DNA of 64,000 nucleotides, from contig NZ_CP125380.1 of NCBI RefSeq assembly GCF_034009455.1, positions 4,353,501 to 4,417,500 of the forward strand. The letters are read 5' to 3'. The notes under the pieces are model-generated. The model saw only the letters and a program-made list of their open reading frames with translations. It did not search any database and had not been told where the DNA came from. Both the position numbers and the translations under genes were made by a program. Of the stretch, positions 17,491-26,783 are shown one piece after another; positions within the stretch are counted from its first letter, which is position 1, and each line of letters begins with the position of its first letter. This DNA is from Pseudomonas sp. P5_109. GTDB lineage: Bacteria; Pseudomonadota; Gammaproteobacteria; Pseudomonadales; Pseudomonadaceae.

Positions 17491-18828
17491 TCAGCCCAGA
17501 AACTGCAGAATCAACCAACTGTTCGCCCCACTGATCACGACAAACAACCCCCACGCCAACACCCGCGTCGGCAGCCGGTTCACCAGCGGCCCCATGAGCG
17601 AGTGATCGTTGGTCATGCGAATCAACGGGTACAACGCGAACGGCAACTGCAAACTCAACACCACCTGACTCAACACCAGCAACTTGCCGATGGCGTCATC
17701 GCCCATCAGCCACACGCCGATGAACGCCGGGATCAGCGCCAGCCCGCGCGTGATCAGGCGCCGTTGCCAGCAGGGAATGCGCAGGTTGAGGAACCCTTCC
17801 ATGATCACCTGGCCGGCGATGGTGCCGGTGAAGGTCGAACTCTGCCCCGAGGCCAGCAATGCCACGCCAAACAACACACTGGCCAAGGCCCCTCCCACCA
17901 GTGGGTCGAGCAGGTGATAGGCATCCTGGATGTCCACGACATCGGTGTGCCCGGACTGATGGAAGGCTGCCGCCGCCAGAATCAGGATCGCCGCGTTGAC
18001 CAGCAGCGCCAGTGCCAGGGAACCGATGGTGTCGATACGCGCCAGCTTGACTGCGTCCTGCTTGCTGGCCAGGTCCTTGCCGATCAACCGGGTTTGCACG
18101 ATGGACGTGTGCAGGTACAGGTTATGCGGCATGACCGTGGCCCCGAGGATGCCGATGGCCAGGTACAGCGGCGCCGCATCGCCGATGGCCGACAGCGATG
18201 GCGTGAAACCGCGGGCGACATCGGGCCAGTAGGGCTTGATCAGCAGCAACTCGACGAAGAAGCACACGCCGATGGTCCCGACCAGTACCAGCTTGATCGC
18301 TTCGAGCCGACGGAAACCACGGTTCTGCAAGGCCAGCACCAACAAGGTGTCGAAGGCCGTGAGGGCGATGCCGAAGGTCAGCGAGCAACCGAGCAACAAA
18401 TGGAACGCCAGCGCGCAGCCGAGCACCTCGGCGAGGTCGGTGGCGATGATCGAGATCTCCGCCAGAAACCACTGCGTGCGAGCGGTGCGCGTGCTGTAGC
18501 GCTCCCTTGACAATTGCGCCAGGTCACGCCCGGTGGCAATGCCCAGGCGCGAACACAGGCACTGCACCACCATTCCCGCCAGACTCGCCAGCAGCACCAC
18601 GAACAGCAGGCTGTAGCCGAACCGCGAACCGGCCTCGATGGCGGTAGCCCAGTTGCCCGGGTCCATGTAACCGATGGACACCAACAACCCCGGCCCGGCA
18701 AAGCGCAGGACACGTTTGAAGAACGACGCACGCGGGTCGACGGCGACGCTGCCGGCCACTTCCGGCGGACAAAACGGCGCAGTCGCGGTCTTGGGCAAAA
18801 AACTGAAGTTCACACGATGATCCATCAA
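17491..18828 (-). CDS. mntH: Nramp-family divalent metal transporter
   Basis: 445 residues with about 11 transmembrane helices. The metal-binding motif of helix 1 is DPGN at 56-59 (SIGYMDPGNWATAIE) and that of helix 6 is VMPHNLYLHTSIVQTR. These are the defining Nramp residues for proton-coupled Mn(II)/Fe(II) uptake across the inner membrane. The ~35-residue hydrophilic N-terminal extension is longer than in E. coli MntH. It is a single gene. No MntR-like palindrome was recognised upstream, and the region there soon becomes the tandem repeat array. Confidence 0.92.
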   Translation of the reverse strand: MMDHRVNFSFLPKTATAPFCPPEVAGSVAVDPRASFFKRVLRFAGPGLLVSIGYMDPGNWATAIEAGSRFGYSLLFVVLLASLAGMVVQCLCSRLGIATGRDLAQLSRERYSTRTARTQWFLAEISIIATDLAEVLGCALAFHLLLGCSLTFGIALTAFDTLLVLALQNRGFRRLEAIKLVLVGTIGVCFFVELLLIKPYWPDVARGFTPSLSAIGDAAPLYLAIGILGATVMPHNLYLHTSIVQTRLIGKDLASKQDAVKLARIDTIGSLALALLVNAAILILAAAAFHQSGHTDVVDIQDAYHLLDPLVGGALASVLFGVALLASGQSSTFTGTIAGQVIMEGFLNLRIPCWQRRLITRGLALIPAFIGVWLMGDDAIGKLLVLSQVVLSLQLPFALYPLIRMTNDHSLMGPLVNRLPTRVLAWGLFVVISGANSWLILQFLG

Positions 18829-18960
18829 CAGGTGGGAAGGCTCTCAGGCAGGTGGTGATCATCGCAAAAATCAGGAGACGCAAAAGCCCCTTTCGTACAA
18901 TTTCGAGGGATAACGCGTGTGAACCGGATAAACCCGGCGCACCTGGGTCCATCGCCAACG

Positions 18961-19937
18961 CGGTCCCGTGTAGGAGCTGGCTTGCCAGCGATGGTCGTCA
19001 ACGATAACGCGCGTAAACCGGATAAACGCGGCGCACTAGAGTCCATCGCCAGCAAGCCGGCTCCTACAGGGTGCGTAGGTCACGCGGTCCCGTGTAGGAG
19101 CTGGCTTGCCAGCGATGGTCGTCAACGATAACGCGCATAAACCGGATAAACGCGGCGTACTCGAGTCCATCGCCAGCAAGCCGGCTCCTACAGGTGCGTA
19201 GGTCACGCGGTCCCGTGTAGGAGCTGGCTTGCCAGCGATGGTCGTTAACGATAACGCGCGTAAACCGGATAAACGCGGCGTACTCGAGTCCATCGCCAGC
19301 AAGCCGGCTCCTACAGGGCGCGTAGGTCTCGCGGTCCCGTGTAGGAGCTGGCTTGCCAGTGATGGTCGTTAACGATAACGCTGGTAAACCGGATAAACGC
19401 GGCGCACTTGAGTCCATCGCCAGCAAGCCGGCTCCTACAGGGCGCGTAGGTCTCGCGGTCCCGTGTAGGAGCTGGCTTGCCAGTGATGGTCGTTAACGAT
19501 AACGCTGGTAAACCGGATAAACGCGGCGCACTCGAGTCCATCGCCAGCAAGCCGGCTCCTACAGGGCGCGTAGGTCTCGCGGTCCCGTGTAGGAGCTGGC
19601 TTGCCAGTGATGGTCGTTAACGATAACGCTGGTAAACCGGATAAACGCGGCGCACTCGAGTCCATCGCCAGCAAGCCGGCTCCTACAGGTGCGTAGGTCA
19701 CGCGGTCCCGTGTAGGAGCTGGCTTGCCAGCGATGGTCGTTAACGATAACGCGCGTAAACCGGATAAACGCAGCGCACTCGAGTCCATCGCCAGCAAGCC
19801 GGCTCCTACAGGGCGCGTAGGTCACGCGGTCCCGTGTAGGAGCTGGCTTGCCAGCGATGGTCGTCAACGATAACGCGCGTAAACCGGATAAACGCGGTGC
19901 ACTCGAGTCCATCGCCAGCAAGCTGGCTCCTACAGGT
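18961..19937. repeat. Tandem array of eight 124-bp REPIN units
   Basis: Eight head-to-tail units start (at CGGTCCCGTG) at 18961, 19085, 19208, 19332, 19456, 19580, 19703 and 19827. Each contains GTAGGAGCTGGCTTGCCAGC, a conserved ~50-base spacer with AACGATAACGC and AAACCGGATAAACGC, and the inverse arm GCCAGCAAGCCGGCTCCTAC. Units differ at only a few positions. It fills most of the 1.2-kb gap between mntH and the gene at 20044. It is not CRISPR: the spacers are conserved. Confidence 0.96.
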
Positions 19938-19982
19938 GTTGCGTTATCGGTGTTTCCCGGGATTGCGTGAAGAAGCTTTTAT

Positions 19983-19996
19983 TTTTGTATACAAAA
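19983..19996. promoter_or_regulatory. Candidate operator TTTTGTATACAAAA
   Basis: A perfect 14-base palindrome about 50 bases before the membrane-protein start at 20044. The core TTGTATACAA is the shape recognised by several GntR-family repressors, and the stretch is AT-rich in an otherwise GC-rich area. The regulator is unknown. Confidence 0.5.
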
Positions 19997-20043
19997 TCCA
20001 GCCGATGCGATGTTACCGTTGCCACCTCACACAGGTCGGAGAC

Positions 20044-20844
20044 ATGCGCGTGTTGATCCTTAAACTACTGGTAATCCCAGGCTTCCTGCTGCTGATTTCC
20101 CTGGCTGGCAAACGCTGGGGGCCGAGCGTGGCCGGTTGGCTGTCGGGGTTGCCGGTGGTGGTCGGGCCGATCCTGTTGTTCCTCGCCCTGGAGCAAGGCG
20201 AGGCGTTCGCCGCGCAATCGGCTACCGCCGCGCTGTCGGCGATGTTCGCGATGATTGCGTTTTGCGTGACCTACGCCCAGGTCGCACAACGGGCCGGATG
20301 GCCGCTGGCGTTGTTGATCTCGCTGGCGGTCTGGGCGGCGGTGGCGGTTGTCCTGTCGCTGATCCCGGCATCCCTGGTTTTTTCGGTGTGCGCCGCCGCG
20401 ACCGCGCTGCTCGCCGCGCCGTACCTGTTTCCCACCGTGCAACCGCTACTCAGTGGCCCGCCGCCAAAATCCGACAAGCTTCTGCTGCGCATGGTGGCCG
20501 GTGCCTTGCTCACGTTGGTCGTGACACTGCTGGCCAGCACCGTCGGCGACCGCTGGAGCGGCCTGCTGGCGGTGTTCCCGGTATTGGGCAGCGTGATGGC
20601 GGTGTTCTCCCAGCAAACCCGTGGCCCGGCCTTTACCGCCGCGTTGCTGCGCGCCACTGCCACTGGCATGTATTCGTTCGCCGCGTTCTGCCTGGTGTTG
20701 GCCCTGACCTTGCCGACGCTGGGGATGAACGCGTTTGTGCTGGGCGTCGCAGTGTCGGTGGCCATGCTGGGCGTGACCAAACGCTTGCTCGCGCGGCCGG
20801 TCGGCCCGACGACAGACACTGGAGGAACGGCGATCAAACGCTAA
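20044..20844 (+). CDS. Polytopic inner-membrane protein, function unknown
   Basis: 266 residues, almost entirely hydrophobic, with about eight predicted transmembrane helices. Two similar halves can be seen: an opening KLLVIPGFLLLISLAGKRWGPSVAGWLSGLPVVVGPILLFLALEQG and a later LLLRMVAGALLTLVVTLLASTVGDRWSGLLAVFPVLGSVMAVF, suggesting an internal duplication with a G-x-W-S/L-G-L-x-P-V motif in each. This is the pattern of small transporters, but I do not recognise a characterised family. The ATG at 20044 follows a GGAGAC site. It precedes a DMT exporter gene by 58 bases and may share its transcript. A GntR-type palindrome lies upstream. Confidence 0.75.
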   Translation: MRVLILKLLVIPGFLLLISLAGKRWGPSVAGWLSGLPVVVGPILLFLALEQGEAFAAQSATAALSAMFAMIAFCVTYAQVAQRAGWPLALLISLAVWAAVAVVLSLIPASLVFSVCAAATALLAAPYLFPTVQPLLSGPPPKSDKLLLRMVAGALLTLVVTLLASTVGDRWSGLLAVFPVLGSVMAVFSQQTRGPAFTAALLRATATGMYSFAAFCLVLALTLPTLGMNAFVLGVAVSVAMLGVTKRLLARPVGPTTDTGGTAIKR

Positions 20845-20902
20845 GCTGCATGATGTCATCGGGCCAGGATGTTGCCCGCCTCTACGCGCTGAAGGAACAG
20901 AC

Positions 20903-21820
20903 ATGACTGCATCTCGCTTGCGCAATGCCCGTTCGGCGACCGCCGTGGGCGTGATTGCGATCTTCCTCTGGTCTTGCCTGGCGTTGTTGACCACCCTCAC
21001 CGAAGGCATCCCGCCCTTTGAACTGCTGACCTTGAGTTTCGGCGTGGCCTTTGCCGCGAGCCTGATCACCCTCGGCCGCCACGGTCTGGCCGGGTTCAGC
21101 AGCTGGCGCCAACCCTGGGCCGTGTGGGCCACCGGTTTCATCGGCATTTTCGTCTATCACGCGCTGTACTTCTTCGCGCTCAAGGTCGCGCCTGCCGCCG
21201 AAGCCAGCCTGATCAATTACCTGTGGCCGTTGATACTGGTACTGCTGTCGGCCTTCGCCGCCGGAGAAAAGCTGCACAAGCGCCAGGTGCTCGGCGCGGT
21301 GCTGGGCCTGGCGGGCACGGCGTTCATCATGCAGCAACGAGCGACCCATTCGGCCGCGACGATGCCGGTCGCCGGGTATCTGGCGGCGTTCGGCTGTGCA
21401 CTGATCTGGGCTGGCTACTCGGTGTTCAACCGTCGTTTCAGCGCGGTGCCAAGCAGCATCATCGGTGGAATCTGCGGCATGTCGGCCGCTGTCGGGCTGG
21501 TCTGCCACCTGGCCTTCGAAACCACTGTGTGGCCCGATATCAAACAATGGGCGGCGCTTGTCGTCCTCGGCCTGGGCCCGGCAGGCCTGGCATTTTTCGC
21601 CTGGGACCACGCCACCAAGCACGGCAACCTGGCGACGCTGGGGGCACTGTCTTATCTGGCACCGCTGATTTCGACCATGCTGCTGATCGTCGTCGGCCAT
21701 GGCCACGCCAGCCCGATCCTGATCGTGCCGGCATTGCTGATCATCGCCGGCGCGGTGATTGCCACCGCACAGGCGCCCGAAAAAGCCCCGGTAACCCGTT
21801 CGATTGTTTCGCACGAGTAG
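20903..21820 (+). CDS. EamA/DMT-family exporter
   Basis: 305 residues, ten predicted transmembrane helices arranged as two EamA repeats (first VGVIAIFLWSCLALLTTLTEG …, second YLAAFGCALIWAGYSVFNRRF …). The segment APAAEASLINYLWPLILVLLSAFAAGEKL is the conserved end of the first repeat. These proteins export amino acids or other small metabolites; the closest well-known type is the YddG-like aromatic amino acid exporters, but substrate cannot be deduced. Preceded by GAAGGAACAGAC. Probably co-transcribed with the membrane protein upstream. Confidence 0.87.
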   Translation: MTASRLRNARSATAVGVIAIFLWSCLALLTTLTEGIPPFELLTLSFGVAFAASLITLGRHGLAGFSSWRQPWAVWATGFIGIFVYHALYFFALKVAPAAEASLINYLWPLILVLLSAFAAGEKLHKRQVLGAVLGLAGTAFIMQQRATHSAATMPVAGYLAAFGCALIWAGYSVFNRRFSAVPSSIIGGICGMSAAVGLVCHLAFETTVWPDIKQWAALVVLGLGPAGLAFFAWDHATKHGNLATLGALSYLAPLISTMLLIVVGHGHASPILIVPALLIIAGAVIATAQAPEKAPVTRSIVSHE

Positions 21821-21903
21821 AACAACACCCTTGCACGTCAATCGAACAGGTTTGCTTCAACATCAGCCTCAGTTCCACCCCCTACCCGACTGAGGCCTAC
21901 ACC

Positions 21904-22575
21904 ATGAAATTCTTTTTCCACCCTTCGCCGAACCCGATGAAAGTTGCCCTGCTGCTCGAAGAACTGCAAACGCCCTACGAATTGATCGGCGTCGACACCT
22001 TCAAGGGCGAGCAACACCAGCCAGCCTTCCTGGCAATCAACCCGAACGCCAAGGTGCCCGCACTGGTGGATGGCGACGCCACTGTGTTCGACTCCCAGGC
22101 GATCCTGCTGCACCTGGCGCAGAAACATCAGCGCTTTGTGCCGACCACTGCTGCCGGCCAGGCCGAAATGCTCTCGTGGTTGATGTTCATCGGCACCGGC
22201 CTGTCGCCGTTCTCCGGCCAGGCGGTGCACTTCCTGCACCACGCTCCGGAAGATCTGCCCTACGCGAAAAACCGTTACTTCAAGGAAGTCGAACGCCACT
22301 ACCGCATCCTCGACGAACGCCTGGCCCAGCATCAGTACCTGGCCGGCGACACCTACAGCATCGCCGACATGGCCCTGTGGGGCTGGGCCAACTACGCGCC
22401 CTACATCCTTGGCGAAAACGGCCTGGCGGCCTACCCGAACGTCAAGCGCCTGTACGATGAAGTCAGCGCCCGCCCGGCCGCCCAGCGTGCCCATGGCCTG
22501 AAAGAGCAACTGGTGCTCAAGGCCGAATTCGACGAAGAAACCCGTCGCAACCTGTTCCCGCAAAACCAGGCGTAA
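21904..22575 (+). CDS. Glutathione S-transferase
   Basis: 223 residues. The N-terminal thioredoxin-like domain starts MKFFFHPSPNPMKVALLLEEL, with the usual active-site Ser/Pro region and the cis-Pro segment NAKVPALVDGDATVFDSQAILLHLAQKH that holds glutathione. The C-terminal helical domain includes the N-capping motif SIADMALWGWA. Such proteins conjugate or reduce electrophiles in the cytoplasm. ATG 21904 was chosen at the start of the thioredoxin fold; the frame is open far upstream, but that overlaps the DMT gene in another frame. Single gene, with a repeat after it. Confidence 0.92.
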   Translation: MKFFFHPSPNPMKVALLLEELQTPYELIGVDTFKGEQHQPAFLAINPNAKVPALVDGDATVFDSQAILLHLAQKHQRFVPTTAAGQAEMLSWLMFIGTGLSPFSGQAVHFLHHAPEDLPYAKNRYFKEVERHYRILDERLAQHQYLAGDTYSIADMALWGWANYAPYILGENGLAAYPNVKRLYDEVSARPAAQRAHGLKEQLVLKAEFDEETRRNLFPQNQA

Positions 22576-22618
22576 TCCGAAGGTTTCAGCCTTCGAGGGT
22601 GATGAAAAAAGTGATCAC

Positions 22619-22753
22619 TGTGGCGAGGGAGCTTGCCTGTGGCGAGGGGGCTTGCCCCCGTTGGAGTGCGAAGCGCTCCCAAGCTCTCCGACAATTCCCG
22701 AGATTTTGAGGGTCGCTACGCAACCCAACGGGGGCAAGCCCCCTCGCCACAGG
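22619..22753. repeat. REPIN of the GTGGCGAGGGGG family, with extra half-REP
   Basis: Same element as 17248-17363, preceded by a truncated additional arm (TGTGGCGAGGGAGCTTGCC) directly abutting it. The copy at 27435-27567 has the same partial arm. It fills most of the 282-base gap. Confidence 0.9.
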
Positions 22754-22857
22754 TAAGCGACCTCACTCAAGTGACCGCTCGTTAGAGCACGCTGGAATGC
22801 ATCACATCCTCCATGGGATGATCGCGCCCCACCGCGCGTTCGTCCCTGGAGATTTCG

Positions 22858-23424
22858 ATGTCATTGTTGAGTAAAAAAGCCCTTGTCCTGCTGCTGGCAG
22901 CGGTTACCGGCCTGGGGGCTTTGAATGCGCAGGCCGCCCAGGCCACTGCCAGCGATGCGCCGGCCCAGAAAGTCTCGATGCTCGGCGGCAAGTTCACCTT
23001 CAACCTGCCCAAGGGTTTCAGCGCCAACCCGCTGCCCGCCAGCCCGGACGGCGCCAGCGGCACCCTGTACAGCAATGCGACCACCAAGACCGTGGTGATC
23101 GCCGCGGAAAACACCCTGCCCAAAGGTATCAGCGTCAAGGACAACGACGGCGAGTTCCTCGACGGCACCGTGGCTGACTTCGATTCGGCGCAACACAAGT
23201 CCCTGCCCGACTACAACAAACTGAGCGAGAAAAGCCTGACCCAGAAAACCGGGCTGGGCCTGCGCCAGGTAGACGGCACCGCCACCCAGGGCGGCGGCAT
23301 GACCCTCACCACCACGCTGATGGCAGCATCCGGCACCCGCATGGCGGTGATTCAGGTGATCTCCCGTCCCGGCGACATGGCGGCCCACGAAACCCTGATC
23401 AAACAGATCGTCAGCGGAAAGTAA
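22858..23424 (+). CDS. Periplasmic protein, function unknown
   Basis: 188 residues. A Sec signal peptide (MSLLSKKALVLLLAAVTGLGALNAQAAQA) is followed by a compact ~155-residue domain: a beta strand SMLGGKFTFNLPKGFSANPLP, TKTVVIAAENTLPKG and a helical C-terminus MAAHETLIKQIVSGK. The pattern of a short membrane-binding or lipid-type beta domain is common in conserved Pseudomonas exported proteins, but I recognise no characterised family. No cysteines are present in the mature region. It stands alone and converges on the esterase gene with 3 bases between the stops. Confidence 0.75.
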   Translation: MSLLSKKALVLLLAAVTGLGALNAQAAQATASDAPAQKVSMLGGKFTFNLPKGFSANPLPASPDGASGTLYSNATTKTVVIAAENTLPKGISVKDNDGEFLDGTVADFDSAQHKSLPDYNKLSEKSLTQKTGLGLRQVDGTATQGGGMTLTTTLMAASGTRMAVIQVISRPGDMAAHETLIKQIVSGK

Positions 23425-23427
23425 GGC

Positions 23428-24144
23428 TCAAGGGTTCAGACGCTGCAGCCAGGCGCTCAGATCCTGGATCTCGTCGGCGCTGATGTTGTGGCCGACACCG
23501 GGATAGCCGTGAAACTCAGGCTCGAGCGACACGCTCTGCAGCAAGCTGTTGGCTTCGCTGCCGTCGCTGTAGGGAAGGCGTTTGTCCTGCTCGCCATGAC
23601 CGATGAAAATCGCCAGCGACTGGCGCTTTTCATCCGGTTTGAGCTCATCCTTGAGCACTGGCAGAATCCGTCCGCTCAGCGCAGCGATGCCACCCAGCGC
23701 CTCGGGATGTCGCAGGCCTACCTCGTAGGACATGATCGCGCCCTGGCTGAATCCCACCAGGTACACCTTCTCGGGTTCGGTGTGATATTTCTTCGTGGCC
23801 TGTGCGACGAAATCCAGCAGCACCTGGCCGCTGGACTTCAGATCATCGGTCTCGCCGTTGTAGGCCCCTTCGCCCTTCTTGCGAAACCACTGGTAACTGC
23901 CCGCCTCCAACACCAAGGGTGCCTGCACCGACAGGTAGGTGTAAGACGCGGGCAAGTCATCCTTGATGCCGAACAGGTCCTGCTCGTTACTGCCGTAACC
24001 GTGGAGGAAAATCACCAGGGGTTGATGGTTCGAATCGGCGTTGGCCTGCTCCAGGTACTTGAGCGGCAGGTCGGTTTGCAGCGGGGTTTGGGCGTGGACG
24101 GCAGAGGATGCCAGGAGCGTGAGCAGCGCGAGAATCTTCAACAT
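23428..24144 (-). CDS. Exported alpha/beta hydrolase (carboxylesterase/phospholipase type)
   Basis: 238 residues after choosing the ATG at 24144, which follows GGAAG and starts a clear signal peptide (MLKILALLTLLASSAVHA). The fold has the oxyanion loop FLHGYGSNEQDLF, nucleophile S133 in GFSQGA, Asp D187 in GHGEQDKRLPY and His H219 in GVGHNIS, a complete catalytic triad. The order and motifs match the carboxylesterase/phospholipase (YpfH/EstB) family, here with a periplasmic address. Substrates are probably short-chain esters. Single gene. Confidence 0.88.
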   Translation of the reverse strand: MLKILALLTLLASSAVHAQTPLQTDLPLKYLEQANADSNHQPLVIFLHGYGSNEQDLFGIKDDLPASYTYLSVQAPLVLEAGSYQWFRKKGEGAYNGETDDLKSSGQVLLDFVAQATKKYHTEPEKVYLVGFSQGAIMSYEVGLRHPEALGGIAALSGRILPVLKDELKPDEKRQSLAIFIGHGEQDKRLPYSDGSEANSLLQSVSLEPEFHGYPGVGHNISADEIQDLSAWLQRLNP

Positions 24145-24230
24145 GGGTCTTCCTTCTCGGAATGCAGGATTCGGGGAAGAGCCTAACACTGGTCAGTAGG
24201 CAGGAACATCTCGGGCGTGGCGGATGCCGT

Positions 24231-24325
24231 CTTCGCGAGCAAGCCCGCTCCCACATTGGATCTTCAGTGAACACAGAATAGGTGTGCAACAACGATCCAG
24301 TGTGGGAGCGGGCTTGCTCGCGAAG
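24231..24325. repeat. REP pair, outward orientation
   Basis: CTTCGCGAGCAAGCCCGCTCC and the inverse arm about 50 bases away, between the esterase and the AstE/AspA-family gene. Confidence 0.88.
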
Positions 24326-24355
24326 AGGCCCGAACAGCCTGCAAAAATCCCCGGC

Positions 24356-25468
24356 TCAGTCGTTAATCAACTTGCCCGCCCGAATCGCCTCGCGCCCGGC
24401 AACTTTCGCCTGCCAGGTCCCCGGCTGGGTATAACGCCCACGGTCGATGGCAAACAGCACGCCACTGGTGCCGGCCTGCACGGTGGTGACTTTGTCGTTC
24501 AACGGGTCGACCACCTCGAACAGCGCATCGCCCTTCTCCACCCACTCCCCGGCTTCCCGCAGGAAACTGACCACGCCGTGATGCGGTGCGAACAGGTATT
24601 GGGTGCCTTCGAACGGCATGCCTTCACAGCATTCGGCCGGTGCCGCCGGCCAGGTGCCGGAGATGAAACCCTGTTCGGCGAGGAAACCGAGAATGGCCTC
24701 GCAATTGGCCTGGGCCTGGTCGATGCGGGTGTCGCCCATGCTGCCCAGTTCCAGCGTGGTCGCCAGGTTGGCCGGTGGAATCGCCGCCGCCGGAAACATC
24801 CTGGCCAGGCGCAACCATGGTGAAGAACAGGACTCATCGAACGAGCTGCCGCCGGAATCTTCACACAACAACGCCACGCCGGCCTTCAGGCGCGCCGCCA
24901 GGGATTGCCATTGAGGCCAGTGCTGCGGCAACGCGTAGATGTGGATCGCCGCTTCGAAGTCGCAATGCAGGTCGAGGGTGATATCGGCGTCGCAGGCATG
25001 GCGCAACAACAGGCGGTGCATTGCTTCCAGCTGCGATGTCGCTGCCGGCAAGTCGTCGAGGACCTGGCCCATGGCCTGGCGAATCAACGCGATGTTGGCC
25101 TGGGCATCGCTGCCGAGGCGATCACCGATCAACCCGGCCACCGGCGCGCTGAGTTCGACGAACGAGCGGTTGAAGTTCTTGCCGCTGCCGAGCTCGAAGC
25201 GCCCCATGTGGCTGCCTTGCAGGTGCTGGTCCAGGCCAATGGGGTTGGCCACCGGCACCAGTTCGACCACACCCTTCAATTGGCCCTGCTGCTCAAGTTC
25301 GGCCAGGCGCTTTTTCAACTCCCAGGCCGTGCGCATGCCCGGCAGTTCGTCGGCGTGCAGGCTGGCCTGGATGTACACCTTGCGCGGGCCTGCGCCATAA
25401 CGAAACACGCTGAGGGTACGCTCGGTGCCCAGGTGGCTCCAGGGCAATGGGTGGTCGATGCGTTGCAT
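24356..25468 (-). CDS. Succinylglutamate desuccinylase/aspartoacylase family zinc hydrolase
   Basis: 370 residues. The zinc-carboxypeptidase-like core shows H38 and E41 in SLHADELPG and H168 in LDLHCDFE, the three metal ligands of the AstE/AspA family, plus NFNRSF (substrate Arg). The C-terminal ~70 residues form a lipoyl-like barrel (GEWVEKGDALFEVVDPLNDK) found in the longer members of the family, not in AruE itself. It hydrolyses an N-acyl amino acid or related amide. It lies upstream of a basic-amino-acid binding protein in the same direction (205 bases, with terminator and REPIN between), so a link to amino acid use is plausible but not shown. Confidence 0.85.
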   Translation of the reverse strand: MQRIDHPLPWSHLGTERTLSVFRYGAGPRKVYIQASLHADELPGMRTAWELKKRLAELEQQGQLKGVVELVPVANPIGLDQHLQGSHMGRFELGSGKNFNRSFVELSAPVAGLIGDRLGSDAQANIALIRQAMGQVLDDLPAATSQLEAMHRLLLRHACDADITLDLHCDFEAAIHIYALPQHWPQWQSLAARLKAGVALLCEDSGGSSFDESCSSPWLRLARMFPAAAIPPANLATTLELGSMGDTRIDQAQANCEAILGFLAEQGFISGTWPAAPAECCEGMPFEGTQYLFAPHHGVVSFLREAGEWVEKGDALFEVVDPLNDKVTTVQAGTSGVLFAIDRGRYTQPGTWQAKVAGREAIRAGKLIND

Positions 25469-25502
25469 GGGGGAGACTCCTGATGTCTGTACGGTGAGAT
25501 CA

Positions 25503-25597
25503 CCTGTGGGAGCGGGCTTGCTCGCGAAAGCGTCGTGTCAGGCAACATCAATGCTGAATGTACCGACGTCTTCGCGAGCAAGCCCGCTCCCACAGGT
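25503..25597. repeat. REPIN
   Basis: Arms CCTGTGGGAGCGGGCTTGCT and inverse between the hydrolase start and the downstream terminator of the binding-protein gene. Confidence 0.9.
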
Positions 25598-25623
25598 TTC
25601 TCGTTTCAATAGAAAGAAAGCAC

Positions 25624-25662
25624 AAAAAAAATGGCAACCGCGCCAACGATTGCCATTTTTTC
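25624..25662 (-). terminator. Intrinsic terminator
   Basis: AAAAAATGGCAA and TTGCCATTTTTT form an A/T-flanked stem just downstream of the binding-protein stop at 25674. The flanks are U-rich in either direction, so it could work both ways. Confidence 0.8.
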
Positions 25663-25673
25663 AGCCCGCTCGC

Positions 25674-26453
25674 TTACTCGCCGTAAACGTCAAACTTGAA
25701 GTACTTGTCCTGCACTTGCTTGTACTTGCCGTTGGCGCGGATGTCGGTGATGGCTTTGTTGAATTGCTCGGCCAGGGCAGTATCGCCCTTGCGCACGGCA
25801 ATGCCGGCGCCGCCACCGAAGTATTTCGGATCGTTGTACTCAGGGCCGACGAAGGCAAAACCTTTACCGGCGTCGGTTTTCAGGAAACCGTCGTCCAGGT
25901 TGACCGAGTCGGCCAGCAGCGCGTCAATGCGGCCGGAGACCATGTCCAGGTTGGCTTCCTGCTGGGAGCCGTAGCGCACCAGGGCAATCCCCGCTGGTTG
26001 CAGCACTTCAGTGGCGAAGCGGTCGTGGGTACTGGCGCGCAGGACACCGACTTTCTTGCCCTTGAGCTCGGTCAGCGGGTCCTTGACGTCGGTGCCTTCC
26101 TTCATCACGAAGCGCGCCGGGGTGTGGTAGTACTTGATGGTGAAATCGACGTTCTTCTTGCGATCGTCAGTGATGGTCATGGACGACAGGATGGCGTCGA
26201 TTTTCTTGACCTTCAGCGCGGGGATCAGGCCGTCGAACTCTTGCTCGACCCAGGTGCACTTGACCTTCATCTGCTCGCACAGGGCGTCGCCGATGTCCAC
26301 GTCGAAACCGGTGAGTTTGCCGTCTGGGGTTTTCATCGAGAATGGCGGGTAGCCGGCTTCGATACCGATGCGGATCGGCTTGGCGTCTTCGGCCACGGCG
26401 GTCAGGGACAACATCGACAGTGCCAGGGCACCGAACATCACTAGCTTCTTCAT
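25674..26453 (-). CDS. Amino-acid ABC transporter periplasmic binding protein
   Basis: 259 residues. Signal peptide [23 protein letters not shown], then the SBP_bac_3 fold: [64 protein letters not shown] and [12 protein letters not shown]. The [23 protein letters not shown] region and overall length match the lysine/arginine/ornithine (ArgT/AotJ) group. Ligand assignment within basic amino acids is inference. No permease or ATPase genes are adjacent, so it is an orphan binding protein here. A GGAGTTATAA site precedes the ATG, and a candidate ArgR half-site is ~120 bases upstream. Confidence 0.88.
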   Translation of the reverse strand: MKKLVMFGALALSMLSLTAVAEDAKPIRIGIEAGYPPFSMKTPDGKLTGFDVDIGDALCEQMKVKCTWVEQEFDGLIPALKVKKIDAILSSMTITDDRKKNVDFTIKYYHTPARFVMKEGTDVKDPLTELKGKKVGVLRASTHDRFATEVLQPAGIALVRYGSQQEANLDMVSGRIDALLADSVNLDDGFLKTDAGKGFAFVGPEYNDPKYFGGGAGIAVRKGDTALAEQFNKAITDIRANGKYKQVQDKYFKFDVYGE

Positions 26454-26570
26454 TTATAACTCCTGTGTGCGGAGGCTTTTATTGGCAGCTTCGATTGGCA
26501 GCGTTCGGTCATGGCTTTGTGGGCGCAAACCGAAGTGGCCGGCAGTCTAGAGCGGCTACAGGCGGGTAAA

Positions 26571-26586
26571 TTACGCCGAGGCGACA
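26571..26586 (-). promoter_or_regulatory. Candidate ArgR half-site
   Basis: On the minus strand TGTCGC, eight bases, then AA, which fits the half-site TGTCGC-N8-AA that I recall for P. aeruginosa ArgR. It is about 120 bases before the binding-protein start and next to AT-rich TATAAATATT. Only one good half-site was found, and ArgR sites are usually paired, so this is tentative. Confidence 0.35.
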
Positions 26587-26783
26587 AATATTTATAAAAA
26601 AGTGGCGCCGGGATCGAGCCCAAGAGGCTAAAGCGCCATGACGGTGCAAAGTCTGTCGGACATGCCGCGTTTTCACGCCAGGCCTACAGCATTTTCGGCT
26701 GTATCCGACAAAACGGGACGACTGGCGACACCGGGTGTTTTACGGCACATTGAGCGCCCTTGCGTCCCATCGAGAGTAGCGCG

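Noticed and set aside
19036..19921. Several overlapping frames with a repeated MLAMDSS motif
   Set aside because: They are translations of the REPIN array and repeat with the same 124-base period.
18900..19940. The repeat array as a CRISPR array
   Set aside because: The 'spacers' are conserved between units and the period is 124 bases with inverted arms; no cas genes. It is a REPIN array.
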